A stretch of DNA of 64,000 bases from Anthracocystis setariae (Eukaryota > Basidiomycota > Ustilaginomycetes > Ustilaginales > Ustilaginaceae): contig CAKMXJ010000025.1 in assembly GCA_928724745.1 (NCBI GenBank), forward strand, positions 1-64,000, read 5' to 3'. Of this stretch, positions 1-12,503 are shown in pieces (position 1 is the stretch's first letter; each line of letters opens with the position of its first letter). The notes below the pieces were generated by a model. That model saw only the letters and a list, made by a program, of their open reading frames with translations. It did no database searches and was not told the origin of the DNA. The translations under genes were made by a program, and so were the position numbers.

Positions 1-420
1 CGTTCAGTTACGTATTGCTAAGGTTAAAAGGATTCATTCCCACGGTAACACCAGCACCTGGGGTAGAGTATATTTGTTATTTGATTTATTATGTACATGT
101 TAATTTATGACTTCCCATGGCGTTATCCATATTATTTGATCTGTTAATGTATATTTTATGTTTATTTATACTATATTGCCTTCTGCTATTACATTTGGGG
201 ATTTGGCTCATATTCTAGGATTCCCCCCTATGGCAATTATTTACTTGCAAATAGTGTCTCTAGGCCCATATTTCTCATAAATCCTTACTTTATTTCTAGA
301 TTTATTTTGTATTTTATATGGTTCATTATATTGGGGCTGAAAAATATATAGGCTTTCATGCTATATATTTTGATAGCATCAAAATTTATATTTAAATATT
401 TATTATCTAGCAGCTATTAT

Positions 421-515
421 TTCCTTATTCTTATTCTTATTCTTATTCTTATTCTTATTCTTATTCTTATTCTTATTCTTATTCTTATTCTTATTCTTAT
501 TCTTATTCTTATTCC
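421..515. repeat. Hexanucleotide tandem repeat (CTTATT)n
   Basis: About sixteen uninterrupted copies of CTTATT run up to a CTAGCGGAGCAA element. Likely replication slippage; copy number should vary between strains. Confidence 0.9.
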
Positions 516-829
516 TAGCGGAGCAATTCCTTATTCCTTATTCCTTATTCCTTATTCCTTATTCTTTCTTCCTTAACTTTTATTATATTCTCTTTATTAT
601 CTTTATCTTTATCTTTATCTTTATCTTTATCTTCTAGCGGAGCTATTCCTTTATAATAATAATTTCCTCATTATGGCCCTCTAACGATAAAAGAGGGCCT
701 AAAGTATTCTTCTAGCGGAGGAATTTGTTTTTATTATTCTTATTCTAGCGGAGCTATTCTTTGTTATTCTAGCGGAGCAATTATACTTTTACTTATTCTT
801 TAAACTTATTCTTATACTTTTAGTTATAC

Positions 830-931
830 TAATACTTATACTTATACTTATACTTATACTTATAGTTATACTTATACTTATACTTATACTTATACTTATA
901 CTTATACTTATACTTATACTTATACTTATAC
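830..931. repeat. Hexanucleotide tandem repeat (CTTATA)n
   Basis: About sixteen near-perfect copies of CTTATA with one A-to-G variant unit, ending directly at a CTAGCGGAGCAA element at 931. The placement of GC elements at array edges recurs in this region. Confidence 0.9.
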
Positions 932-2700
932 TAGCGGAGCAACTCTTGCGGAACTTATTAATTATTTAATTTTTCTTTAAATTCTAGCGGAGGAAAATCT
1001 TTATATCTTTTTATATTTCTATCGTGCAAATTTTTTCCTTTCTAGCGGAGCTATTATTTCCTTGCGGAGCTTTTCATTCCCTTGCGGAGGTATTCTTGCG
1101 GAGCTATTCATTCCCTTTCCTTGCGCAGCTATTTTTAATTTATTCCTTGCGCAGCCTATTCCTTTGTGCTTATACTAGCGGAGCAACTCTTACTGTGCTT
1201 ATCTTGCAGAACTACTCTTGCGGTACTACTCTTGCGGAACTTCTCTTTTCCTTGCGCAGCTACTCCTAGCGGAGCAATTATTCTTACTGTGCTATTCCTT
1301 GTTTTCTAGCGGAGCAACTCTTACGCTCTTTGTGTGCGAAGCGGTGCGGCTTTGGCTTGGCCTTTGACCTAAGCCTTTGCCTTCGCCTTTGCCTTTCTAG
1401 CGGAGCAACTCCATATTCTCTTCCCTGCTGTCTCCCTAGCGGAGCAACCCCCTTATTCCTAGCGGAGCAATTCTTTCCCTTGCTGGTCCTTTTAACCTAT
1501 TGCTTTTCTACTGATTTTTAATCTGCTAGAAATAGACTTTGTGTTAGATTATATTTCTTGTGACCACTACTTAGTTCAATCAGTTCCACATATACCTCTC
1601 CTTCCTTAATACTTTTTCAATTGTTAGTAGTCCTTGTTTAATTCCTTGGATACTTACATCCTTATTGTTATATAGTTCTTTAAAAGGAGGATATTTTTAA
1701 ATGTGGTTGTCACTGATGTACCTTTTTCCTCTTAGTCGATAACATTTTTATAATTATAATTATAATTATAATTATACTAAAAATGATTATTATTTCTTCA
1801 AATAATAGTTTTTGTGGGTGAGCATAGTCTTTTTCTATACTCTTTCGCAGAGTCGGAATTGACTGTATTTTATTTTATATATATATATAACACAACTACT
1901 TCAATTTTTTCCCTGGTTCTTGTTGTGCCTTTTTACTCATTTTTCCTCGGATTGGACTTCTCCTTAGGTTTAGAGGCTTTCTCTTAGATAATAGATAGAT
2001 AATAGATACTATTATTCTAATCTTTCTCATATATTATAAGTTTTTATTCTTAAGATATCCCTTAATTATTCCTTATTATATATCCCTCTTTTTAAAATAG
2101 TTTACACTATTTCCCCTTAGTAGATTTCCTTATATATATATATATAATATATCTCTCTTACATATATATCCGACTATTATGAATAATTTCATATACTAAT
2201 AGTTTACTTTCTATCCTATCTACTAATATATATATATACATATATTTCTCTTCATATACATATATATATATTTCCTATATATACCCGAATATATTCTTTT
2301 ATACTTTTATTTTCTTTAATATTTAATTATACCTTTTATTTTGTATATCTTTATATATTTTTGTATATATATATTACCTATATTAATATTAATATTCACA
2401 TTTATTTTTATTTTTATCTTTATTTATATATTTTTTATTTCTTTTTATTTTTTTATATTATATTTTATTTTATTATATTATATTTTATTTTATTATATTA
2501 TATTTTATTTTATTTTATTATATTATATTATATTATATTATATTTTTTATGTTATATTCTAGCGGTGCTTATTCCTTTTTTATACTTCTATATTTATATA
2601 TATTTAGCGGAGCTAATATTTATTTATACTTATTATTTATACTTATTATTCCCTTGCGGAGCCAATTCCCTTATCAGGGGGAAACTCTCATTAGAGAGTT

Positions 2701-3255
2701 AGAAGTTTTATACTAAGTTAAGCGTAAACCGATTTTGATGCACTCACCTTCGGAAATACTTCGGTAATACTTCGAAAATACTTCGGAAATACTTCGGTAA
2801 TACTTCGAAAATACTTCGGAAATACTTCGCAAATACTTCGTAAATAGTTCCTCTGATTTTTATGCTTCACCTTCGTTATAGTATGTCCGCTTTTGTGTTT
2901 TAGTTTATCACTTTCACACTATAACTACACACCCTTTTTCTTGATATGCCCGTTTAGCTTAGATAGTTATTAAAGATTAAGTTATATTTTTAATAACTAC
3001 AGGTTAGTTTGTTGTACTTAGGATTGTATTGATATATCAGGGTCATCTATGAGGATTATGGAGAAGATATTCAACTTAATTTTAGTTTAGCTTGGATTTT
3101 TTTCTTGGGAACTTTGCTTAATATCATTAAGATGAAGATAATTAGAATAGAATTGAATAGAATAGAAAAGTATAGAATTGTAGAGTTACGACTAGATATT
3201 ATGAGGATTAAGTTTTAGTATGATGGTTATAATGAATGAGGTTGAAAGTAACGGA
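2701..3255. other. Intergenic region with an AATACTTCGG tandem array
   Basis: Between 2750 and 2850 a ten-base unit close to AATACTTCGG is repeated about nine times with small variations. The rest, up to the 3' end of the polymerase relic at 3256, shows no gene. I looked here on the minus strand for the missing C-terminal polymerase motif and did not find it. Confidence 0.7.
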
Positions 3256-5511
3256 CTATTTTTTAATCATATTAATGCGAGTATATGATGAAATAGCTGC
3301 TGCTAGAGGGACATTATATTGATAAGCAGTAGGATTAGTATTATGTGAGATATTCTGTTGTGTCTTATCAAAGATTATAAGTAGATCAGTATTAGGTTGA
3401 TTGTATGCTTGAACAAGTACATAATCATTAGGTAGGTAATCAAGATTATAGATAGTATATTCCATATTAAAGGATTTTAGTTGGTCTATGGTAATGATTT
3501 TGGAGAAATTAGTAATAGGATTCATTCCAATTCTTCCATATAGTGAATTAAGAATTAGTTCAAGAATGTAATATAGTGTTAGATTGTTATTATGTTTAGC
3601 TGTAATTTGTTCATTATAGATTTTTTCTACAAATTCGTTAAATACAGTTGATGAAGTTTCAAATTGAAATCCTCCTTCTAGCTTAATCTGGTAGTTAAGA
3701 GCTTTAAGAGCTTTTAGCTCTTCAGAGAAGTACCAACCTGAAAAATTAGTTGAAGAATAGTTAATCAGACCTTGTTCTGTCCGATAGGGTACTTGTGAGA
3801 TTAGGTTATTAGGTACTTGAATATGTGCATAGAAGAAACCGAAACTATTATCAAGATTAAGATTAGTTGTTAGTGTTGGATTACCTACAGGCATTGGATT
3901 ACACATAGCTGTTGGGTATTGTGTATTCATCTTAACATATTGTGGTTTATCAAGATTATTTTCATTAATAGTTGTAACAGCACCATAATGAGCATTACGA
4001 ATTACCATATCAATTATACCTTTAATTGCTTTAATATTATCGTTTACTTCATAGAAGTTTGTCAGGAAGATTTTAAATGCAAGTGATGAAATTGTTATTG
4101 TTTTGGTAATATCTAGTGAATATTTATTATAAATAATAGTTGTAAATTGCAGCATTACTGCATCTAGTGCATTAAGATTATTCTCTAGATATTTAATTGT
4201 ATTGCTCTTCATATCAAATTGTGTATATGAATCATCCTTTTTTTGTGTTGTTAGCTGATTAAACATACTATTAATATATCCTTTAAAGAAAAGAGAATAT
4301 AGATTAACTAGGTTATATGGAAAATTGATTTTTGAATATCCTATATCAAAATCGATCATTACTTTGTCTAGATTAGTATTAATAAATTTATTACTATCAA
4401 GAATCCGGATTGTTGGTGTACTAATCTTAATAAAACGTTTATCATTCTTAATTAGTTTTAGTTTATTTATATGTTCATTAATATATGCTATTGCGTTAAG
4501 TAGATAAATACCGTTAAAATCGAGGTTATGTACAAAGAATGTGTGATTTGGATAATCACTGTTGATCTTTTTCATCATACGTACAACGACATCATTATAG
4601 TTATCACCTTCTTCATAGTAGAAAATATGTAGATTAAAACCTACTTTAAATCCGGCAGCATAAGGAATTGATTTACCACTCTTATCTTTATATGTTAGAA
4701 TATCGATGACACCAATTTTTGTTGGTGGAGTTTGATCTTTTGATGGTTGACGTAGATTAGAAAATTTATATGGAAAAATTACGTCTACTAGTTGATTATC
4801 TTTAAATACAAATGTATTCTTATCATAAATACGTTTAATAGTTCCATCACTGAAGTGGTGATCTACCCAACTATAGTTAAATGTATCTGTACTAACTGTT
4901 ACCTTAACACTTTTACTATAACCACTCTCCATAATATTATTGTCGATAATCTCTTCAGTAGATACATTGCTAAGTTTATCTAGAATAGAATATACTGAAT
5001 TGTGAAGATATAGCTGCTCTAGAAGATTTTTTCTTGTCATAGATACAGCTTGAGATAGTTTTTTACAATTATCTAGAATCTTTTTTACTGTGTTTTCTGA
5101 AGTTTTAATGCTTTGATTATTATAATCTTTTTGCATTTGATCCAGAATTTTTATAACTTTCTTTCTAAACTTTTTATCTTTTATCTCTACATAGTCCTTT
5201 TGACTTAGAAATACTCGTCCTTTGATTGATACGGCTAGTTCTCCTTCTAGTGGAGCTTGACCATATTTATTTAGGAATAGTTCTAGGTTATTTTCTACTA
5301 GTGCAAGTGCTTTTTTAACTGAATTGTCATTACTTAGAAAAAGTGCTTTACCTAGTGAAATAAATGATCCTTGATAACGAACCTCAATCAGTACAACATA
5401 AACATCACCTTCTTTAATATTTCCAACAATTGTTTTCAGTCCTTTTTTAATATTTTTCAGACTTAGTTGGTTATTATAATATAGTAGTTTATATGTACGA
5501 AAGCCAGTCAA
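3256..5511 (-). pseudogene. dpo: Plasmid-type family B DNA polymerase relic (dpo)
   Basis: A 751-residue frame resembling the protein-primed family B DNA polymerases of fungal mitochondrial linear plasmids. Visible parts, N to C: a long unassigned N-terminal region; an Exo I-like stretch VIDILT where DIE is expected; an Exo II-like HNLDFNG; a motif A-like KMNTQYPTAM where plasmid polymerases have DVNSLYP; a motif B-like NSLYGRIG. The frame stops about 90 residues after motif B, before any YTDTDS motif C. The motif A aspartate is replaced and motif C is missing, so I call it a relic of an integrated plasmid. The partner plasmid RNA polymerase gene is not seen. Leucine is written with CTN like the host genes, so the insertion is old enough to have adapted or came from a similar background. 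No terminal inverted repeats were recognised. Confidence 0.8.
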
Positions 5512-6653
5512 GATTGAGATATAGTGTTGTGCGCTTATAAAGCCAAATGTCCTTCTTTACTTCTATTGTATATGTTAATTTACAGATCGGCGAGACCTTT
5601 CTTTAACTAATAGAATCTAGGATGCATATAACAATTTCCGGGCTTACGATATAATTTGTAAACCTATTGTATAATGCATCCTCTCCCTATATTAATGTTA
5701 ATATTTTATTAAAATACTTTATTTATAATAAAACATTCTGATTTAACCTACTTATTAATTTTAAAAACATTCTGATTTTACCTACTTTATATATTAATAT
5801 TATACTACTTAATATGTTAGTTTTTTATACTTCTATATATATAAATATATATATTTATTTATACTTATATATTCTAGCGGAGCAATTCTTTATACTTTTA
5901 TATTCCTAGCGGAGCAATTCCTTATTTTATTCTATATTATATAGCCTACTTGATGATTATTTATGGGAGCTATCCTCTCAATATGTACATATATATATTC
6001 ATATTATTATTGTTAGTAGTCATATATGAGTGTATATGATTATAGTTTAAGTAGTATTGATCTAGTATATACCTTATGGTTAATTGTGTTATTGTGTGTT
6101 ATATAGATATATATTAATAGTATAATTGTTAGTATATAGGTTGCCTTATAAATTCTTTGCTTGTTGGAATAAGCCTATATATTATATAATTTATGATAAT
6201 TGAATGTATCTCTCGCTCTCTCCTTCTGTCTTTTCTCTTTCTTCTCTACATATTTATTACCTTTAATCCTGCTATAATAATAATAATTCTATATATTATA
6301 TTATTAAATATTATAAAGTATCGGCCCAAAAGGTCTATACTCGAAAAAAGGCCTGCTAATTTTATAAGCACCCTAAAAAACTATAGCCTAAAGATGTTGG
6401 AATATCGGGCCATAGCCTTAAGATGTTGGAATATCGGGCCATAGCCTAAAGATGTTGGAATATGGGGCCTGCTAATTTTATAAGCACCCTAAAGATGTTG
6501 AAATATCGGTTAGGGAAAAATAAATCCACATAATTGTAAATAGATAATTAGGTGTGATAATTAAATAGAGCTTTTTTGATTGTATTCGCTATGAAGATTT
6601 TTTTTTCTACTATTATATAAGTATAGCTGATTTAGAAGATTCTATGTGGTTAA
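5512..6653. other. Intergenic region between dpo relic and trnI
   Basis: Contains an inverted repeat with arms AGGATGCATATA near 5610-5622 and TATAATGCATCCT near 5670-5683, possibly a trace of the plasmid insertion end. GC elements CTAGCGGAGCAA sit near 5873 and 5906. No coding frame is supported. Confidence 0.6.
6377..6510. repeat. Tandem repeat of about 28 bp
   Basis: The unit contains GATGTTGGAATATCGGGCC followed by ATAGCCT and is repeated about four times, the last copy degenerate and followed by CCTGCTAATTTTATAAGC-type dispersed repeat sequence. Confidence 0.75.
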
Positions 6654-6725
6654 TTGTCCTTAATTCAACGGCCAGAATGTGTTTCCGATAAAGACATTAT
6701 AGAGGTTCGATTCCTCTAGGACAAA
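6654..6725 (+). tRNA. trnI: tRNA-Ile(GAT), with C at position 33
   Basis: Clean cloverleaf: acceptor TTGTCCT/AGGACAA, D stem ATTC/GAAT, anticodon stem TGTTT/AGACA, loop CCGATAA, T stem AGAGG/CCTCT with TTCGATT loop. The loop reads C32 C33 G34 A35 T36, giving anticodon GAT. C at 33 instead of the near-universal U is unusual. Identity as Ile rests on the anticodon alone. Confidence 0.85.
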
Positions 6726-7316
6726 TTTAATAATATATTTATAGCAGCTTTTAAATTAAATTAAATAAAAATTAGCGCTGCGAAGCAGGAATATCAGGTT
6801 TTTTTATTAAAAAATTAGGGCAGCGAAGCAAGAATAGCAGCTTAAAATAAATTAGGGCAGCGAAGCAGCTATAGCAGCTTTTTAAAAATTAGCGCGAAGC
6901 GATAGTGCTGCGGTGCAGGACGTTGTGTGAAGCGCCTTAAATTAGGACTTTAAATGGTCTGTTTAATTTTAATCCCTAATCGGTTAATTTTTTATATAGG
7001 TGATTGAGATCATTGAATATTTTCTAATCGAATTTGTAGTAATATTAATATTCCTTAGAAGACTTTATTTTAATTATAAATAAGTCGGCATATTAACAGA
7101 ATAACATGAATATTAAGTCATGATATATTATAGAAGTGCTTTACTTCTTTATCAATTATAATCGTATATATTAATTATATGAAGTATAGAATATATTAAA
7201 AATATATATAAAAGTTTATAATAGATAAGTGCCTCTCATAATATATAAATAATATAAATAAAAAAGAAAGTTACCTTATATTAAATGAAGGTAAAAAAAA
7301 ATTGAAAAAATAGTTA
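6726..7316. other. Intergenic region before cob
   Basis: Between 6770 and 6930 are several copies of a dispersed repeat with AGCGCTGCGAAGCAG or GGGCAGCGAAGCAG cores in AT spacers. The rest is plain AT-rich leader of cob. No gene seen. Confidence 0.6.
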
Positions 7317-10300
7317 ATGCGACTACTTAAATCACATCCGATTCTAGGTCTAGCTAATAGTTATCTAGTTGATAGTCCACAACCATCAAATCTATCTTAC
7401 ATGTGGAACTTTGGATCTCTACTAGGAGCGTGTCTTGGAATTCAAATTCTAACAGGAGTATTTCTAGCTATGCATTATACACCATCAGTAGATCTAGCAT
7501 TTATTAGTGTAGAACATATTATGCGAGATGTTAATTATGGATGGCTAATTCGATATCTACATGCGAATACTGCTTCATTCTTCTTTATTTTTGTATATCT
7601 TCACATTGGACGAGGGCTATACTACGGATCATACAAATCACCACGAACACTACTATGGTCAATTGGAGTCGTGATCCTGGTCCTTATGATGGCTATTGCA
7701 TTCCTTGGTTTTATTGGCCAAAAATTGATGTGTTTTTATATTAATATTAATATACTGCAAAGTTTCATATAAAAATACATTTATAGTCCTATTGTTTGTC
7801 GGTTTTATTTATAGCTTAATAATAATGCTAAAATTTGCTGGTTTATGGCCCTTTTTTAATCTGTATAGAGAATAGGGCTTATAATAATAATAGAATACCA
7901 TAACTGTGGTATTGGAGATTTTATAATCTCTGGCAATGCGAGTGAAAACGGTCAATAGAAGCTATCACCTTCCCAGACCGTCGGTTGTATACACGATCGC
8001 TACAGACTTGGGTCACTTGTGGGTATCTGAAATGGTGCTTAATGTACAGTCGAACATCTAAAGTATACTCTATAAATTACTTTTCAAGACCTAAAAAGAT
8101 ATAAATTATACTAATATGACTTTTTTAAAAAAGCAATTTTTTTTTTTTATTGATTAGGTACAACTTCTATTTACTGTGATAATTTTTAGTTAATAGATAG
8201 AGATGTTTGTATGTTCTGCCTTACGGACAAATGAGTCTATGGGGTAAATTGATTGCCCTAGATGCATTAATATGTGTTATAGTATTTACTTGGTCATTTC
8301 TAAAGAAGTAATGGACTACTTAAATATGTTTCTGTTATTAATGTATAGTCTTAAATATTATAATAGTGTTTAATATTTTTGGCGACATTGATGAAAACGG
8401 TCAAAAATTTTATCTCTAATATAGACCGTCGGTTATTCTATTGCGGTATTATTAATCTAATAAACTTGCTACACTTGCGTAGCTACTATTATCTTATAAT
8501 AATAAAACTAATACTAATACTAATATTTATACTATTTATTTTGTATTAAATAGAATGATCGCTACAGACTGGTTCATCTTTGGGTATTTTTAATAAAAAA
8601 TGCTTAATGTACAGTCGGAGTGTTTTTAGTTTCTTACTAACTCAAGGCCCATTTGTATGTTTCATAGTAAGTATTGGGTACAGGATCATATATTAGGAGA
8701 TTTTAGGTTATAACATAACCACTATATATGATTTAACACTTGGCAACAGTTATTACTAACCTTCTAAGTGCTATTCCATGGATTGGTCAAGACTTCGTTG
8801 AATTTGAAAAACTACTACTATTTATTATTACACCGGCCGCCGCCGCGGCAGCTATCTTTTATTACTATTTTACTACTGAATACTACTATAATATCACTAC
8901 TATTCGAAAAGTAAATGAATCTGCGCTACGTGGACAAAAATCTCGTACCGATCAAGATAAACAAGCTTTTCTATCTTCTATCTCTTACGATTTTATGAGT
9001 ATGTTTATAGGTATTATTGATGGTCATGGTTATATTGCTATTACTATGATCGGCCTTGATACTATTCGAATGAAACTAGTTCTGACTGTAGATATTAAGG
9101 ATCTTAAACTACTACAACATATTAAGGATGTACTAAAAATTGGACGTATTAATGAGTATCCAAATATAAGTACTGCAAAACTAATTATTGGTAAAGTTGA
9201 CCTACAAAAAGTACTTTTTCCACTTATTCTTCATTATAAACTATTCTTCCTTACTGATACACTACGGAAAGAGTTTAATCTTTGTATGTATCTACTAGAA
9301 AATAATATTACTAAATTTAGTAGTATTCCTAGTATTGATAATATTAAAGATCTATTTACTCTTCCCGAATCTAGTATTGGATATGTTAATCTTCCTTTTT
9401 TCTATAATTGGATTGTAGGTTTTACTATCTCAAGAGGATCTTTCTATATTAAGAGTAGTGGAGAACATTACTTCTCTCTACGACAATGGTCTGATCCAGT
9501 ACTATTTGAAGCATTTAAACTTGTATTCAAAACAAATCGTAAAATTGAAGACGATGGTAAACTTATGAAATTTAGTGTATCTTCTACAAAAGATCTAATT
9601 AATGTTGTTACATTTTTTAGCAATAGTGGGCTATATAGTCTATTTGGACTAAAAGCTGATCAATATAATGCTTGGCTGATTAGTCTTAAACAAAATAATA
9701 AAAAGTTTACTGAAAAACTTTAGTAATAATAAATAAATAGTAATAAAGTTCCCTTATATCGTGAGATATATTGAATAATCGGGTGAATTGCAAGGAACTC
9801 TTCGTGTATCCCCCTCATTAGTATATACTTTGTAAAAAAATAGATTTAGTAGTACTATTAAGGATACAAAAGACAATTTGCAGCGAAGCTATTATCAGCA
9901 CCTTATTCTACTATATTCTAATAGTAAAATATGAAGGTAATAGAACGTTCAACGACTAATCGGTGAGTTGTGCTAACAATAAATCGGACACGAGCGCCCG
10001 ACATCTATAGATTTCTATTTATAGATGATGATGACATAGTCTAAGCTTATTAGAAATAATAAGAATATACAATTAAATGTTGTATAGATAATAAAACTGT
10101 TGTTTGGGGTGGATTCTCTGTTAATAATGCTACTCTTAATCGATTCTTTTCACTACATTATCTTCTACCTTTTGTACTTGCTGCGCTTGTTGTTATGCAT
10201 CTACTTGCTCTACATGAACACGGAAGTAGTAATCCTCTAGGAATTTCAGGTAATACAGATCGACTACCATTTCATCCATATTTTACATTTAAAGATCTAG

Positions 10301-10818
10301 TTACTATCTTTGTATTCCTACTTGTACTATCTCTTTTTGTATTTTATATGCCAAATGCTCTAGGGCACTCTGATAATTATATTCCAGCTAATCCTATGCA
10401 AACTCCAGCTTCAATTGTACCAGAATGGTATCTACTACCATTTTATGCTATTCTACGATCAATTCCTTCAAAACTTATTGGTGTACTAGCTATGTTTATG
10501 TCACTACTTATTCTACTACTAATGCCTGTTCTAGATACAAGTCGAATTCGAGGAAATCAATTTCGACCTTTTGCTCGTTTCACTTTCTGGCTATTTGTTG
10601 CTAATTTCTTTATTCTTATGTTTATTGGTAGCCAACATGTTGAAAGCCCTTATGTTGAAATTGGTGCTGCTGCTACTGGTTTTTATTTTGCGTGGTTTAT
10701 TTTTGTAGTACCTGTTACAGGTATTATTGAAAATACTCTTATGGATATTGCTCTAAAAGATGAAATCGTATCTTCTGATCTACCTGTTAAAACTACACAA
10801 CAAATTCTGCTTAGTTAA
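7317..10818 (+). CDS. cob: Cytochrome b, four exons
   Basis: Apocytochrome b, the membrane core of complex III that oxidises ubiquinol. Exons by homology: 7317-7709, 8210-8245, 8743-8805 and 10102-10818 (the last intron's ends are uncertain by one base), giving about 402 residues. Conserved blocks: the N-terminal haem and quinone region up to MMAIAFLG, the split [30 protein letters not shown] segment, then [39 protein letters not shown] and the C-terminal membrane helices. Start ATG at 7317, stop TAA. Exon 2 is only 36 nt and is squeezed between two related introns. Leucines are almost all CTA or CTT. No frame break is seen in the exons. Confidence 0.95.
7710..8209 (+). mobile_element. cob intron 1, group I, no ORF
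   Basis: Exon ends GGT and the intron ends in G, fitting the group I rule. The core at 7925-8060 has a P3-like pair ACGGTC/GACCGT and a P7-like CTACAGACT with ACAGTCG, almost the same as in cob intron 2 and rnl intron 1. No endonuclease frame. Confidence 0.8.
8246..8742 (+). mobile_element. cob intron 2, group I, no ORF
   Basis: Follows GGT and ends in G. Core 8387-8625 belongs to the same family as cob intron 1 (GAAAACGGTCAA, AGACCGTCGG, CGCTACAGACT, GCTTAATGTACAGTCGG), with a long AT insert between P3 and P7. No endonuclease frame. Confidence 0.8.
8806..9723 (+). CDS. LAGLIDADG homing endonuclease in cob intron 3
   Basis: About 305 residues read in frame from exon 3 with no independent ATG at the junction, so it is probably made as a fusion and released by proteolysis. 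Two LAGLIDADG-like helices: [10 protein letters not shown] early and [12 protein letters not shown] in the second half, spaced as in a single-chain two-domain enzyme. Both motifs are degenerate: the acidic position is D in the first and absent or shifted in the second, so cleavage may be lost although the frame is intact. A maturase role is possible. Leucine codons are host-like. Confidence 0.8.
   Translation, partial: EKLLLFIITPAAAAAAIFYYYFTTEYYYNITTIRKVNESALRGQKSRTDQDKQAFLSSISYDFMSMFIGIIDGHGYIAITMIGLDTIRMKLVLTVDIKDLKLLQHIKDVLKIGRINEYPNISTAKLIIGKVDLQKVLFPLILHYKLFFLTDTLRKEFNLCMYLLENNITKFSSIPSIDNIKDLFTLPESSIGYVNLPFFYNWIVGFTISRGSFYIKSSGEHYFSLRQWSDPVLFEAFKLVFKTNRKIEDDGKLMKFSVSSTKDLINVVTFFSNSGLYSLFGLKADQYNAWLISLKQNNKKFTEKL
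8806..10101 (+). mobile_element. cob intron 3, group I with LAGLIDADG ORF
   Basis: An endonuclease frame continuous with exon 3 is followed by a core at 9778-10045 with GGGTGAATTGCAAGGA, AATTTGCAGCGAAGC, GTTCAACGACTAATCGGTGAG and GACATAGTCTAA. The same blocks occur in atp9, nad5, cox1 and rnl introns. The exact splice ends are uncertain by one base: a 3' end in G needs exon 3 to end GAATTTG. Confidence 0.8.
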
Positions 10819-11041
10819 TATTAAGCATCCCCAACCCTAATAACATCGACATCCCTCGCTAGATAAATAATTAATAATAACTAGATAAATAATAAATAAT
10901 AAATAATTAGAAAGCAATCCTTTGATTCTTTGTTTTATAGACCAAAAATAGATATTTATTTAATTTCTTGAAAAATTTATTGGGGCTAGATTACATTACT
11001 AATATTCCTTTTATAAGGATTATAACCATATACTCTGATCT

Positions 11042-11115
11042 GAGTCGTGTACAGATGGCTTTCTGTTGGAGAACTGCAAATTCTACCATTTAAGGTTCAA
11101 TTCCTTCTCGACTCT
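11042..11115 (+). tRNA. trnC: tRNA-Cys(GCA)
   Basis: Acceptor GAGTCG/CGACTC, D stem ACAG/CTGT, loop CTGCAAA with U33 and anticodon GCA, T arm AAGG-TTCAATT-CCTT. The anticodon stem is imperfect (GAGAA/TTCTA with a G-A mismatch), so ends and pairing are less certain than for other tRNAs. Confidence 0.75.
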
Positions 11116-11390
11116 ACAATACTATAACCTTACCTATTGATTATTACAATACAATAAGCTTACCTATTAATAATTCATAATTGTGTCTTACAAAAATCGA
11201 AGATGAACATTTTATGAATGCTACTAAACTAAGTAAGACGTAGATATTGTATAGGCTTAGTCGAACTTTTACTTGTATAAATAAGTATATAGTATAGGAT
11301 TATTGAAAGAACAGTTTTACTGCGAAAGCAATTTAAAAAATTCTAAATATTTATTCTGTATGTTATAAGTATAGTTAAATATTATTCTAT

Positions 11391-11461
11391 AAGAATATCG
11401 TATAATGGTAATACTATGATCTCCAAAGTCATCTATGTTGGTTCGATTCCAGCTGTTCTTG
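11391..11461 (+). tRNA. trnW: tRNA-Trp(CCA)
   Basis: Strong cloverleaf: acceptor AAGAATA/TGTTCTT, D arm GTAT-AATGGTA-ATAC, anticodon stem ATGAT/GTCAT with loop CTCCAAA, T stem GTTGG/CCAGC, discriminator G as expected for Trp. The anticodon is CCA, which reads UGG, although genes here use UGA for Trp. No second trnW was found in the window. Confidence 0.9.

Positions 11462-12503
<1,042 letters not shown>

Larger units (their letters stand above)
1..2700. repeat. Repeat-rich intergenic region with a GC-element cluster
   Basis: No gene is recognisable here. The first 350 bases look unique but no frame matches a known mitochondrial protein. From 420 on the DNA is pyrimidine-rich on the plus strand and made of short tandem arrays broken by more than 20 copies of a GC-rich element, CTAGCGGAGCAA or variants (for example near 515, 632, 745, 768, 931, 1042, 1175, 1264, 1306, 1397, 1435, 1458), some decayed to CTTGCGGAGC or CTTGCGCAGC. 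The open frames in it (358-576, 1024-1521, 2341-2702) are translated repeats and are not called as genes. A small inverted repeat, AACTCTC with GAGAGTT, lies near 2684-2701. Confidence 0.75.

Noticed and set aside
1..60. Possible exon tail at the window start (frame 2: PTVTPAPGVEY; minus: TPGAGVTVGMNPFNLS)
   Set aside because: Neither frame matches a mitochondrial protein I know and both are short; left unassigned.
358..1521. Open frames in the first 1.5 kb
   Set aside because: They translate tandem repeats and GC elements (runs of LILILI and SGAT/LAEL), with no family signal and Leu TTA codons.
2341..2702. Overlapping frames of Tyr, Ile and Phe
   Set aside because: Low-complexity AT repeats; both frames open by composition only.
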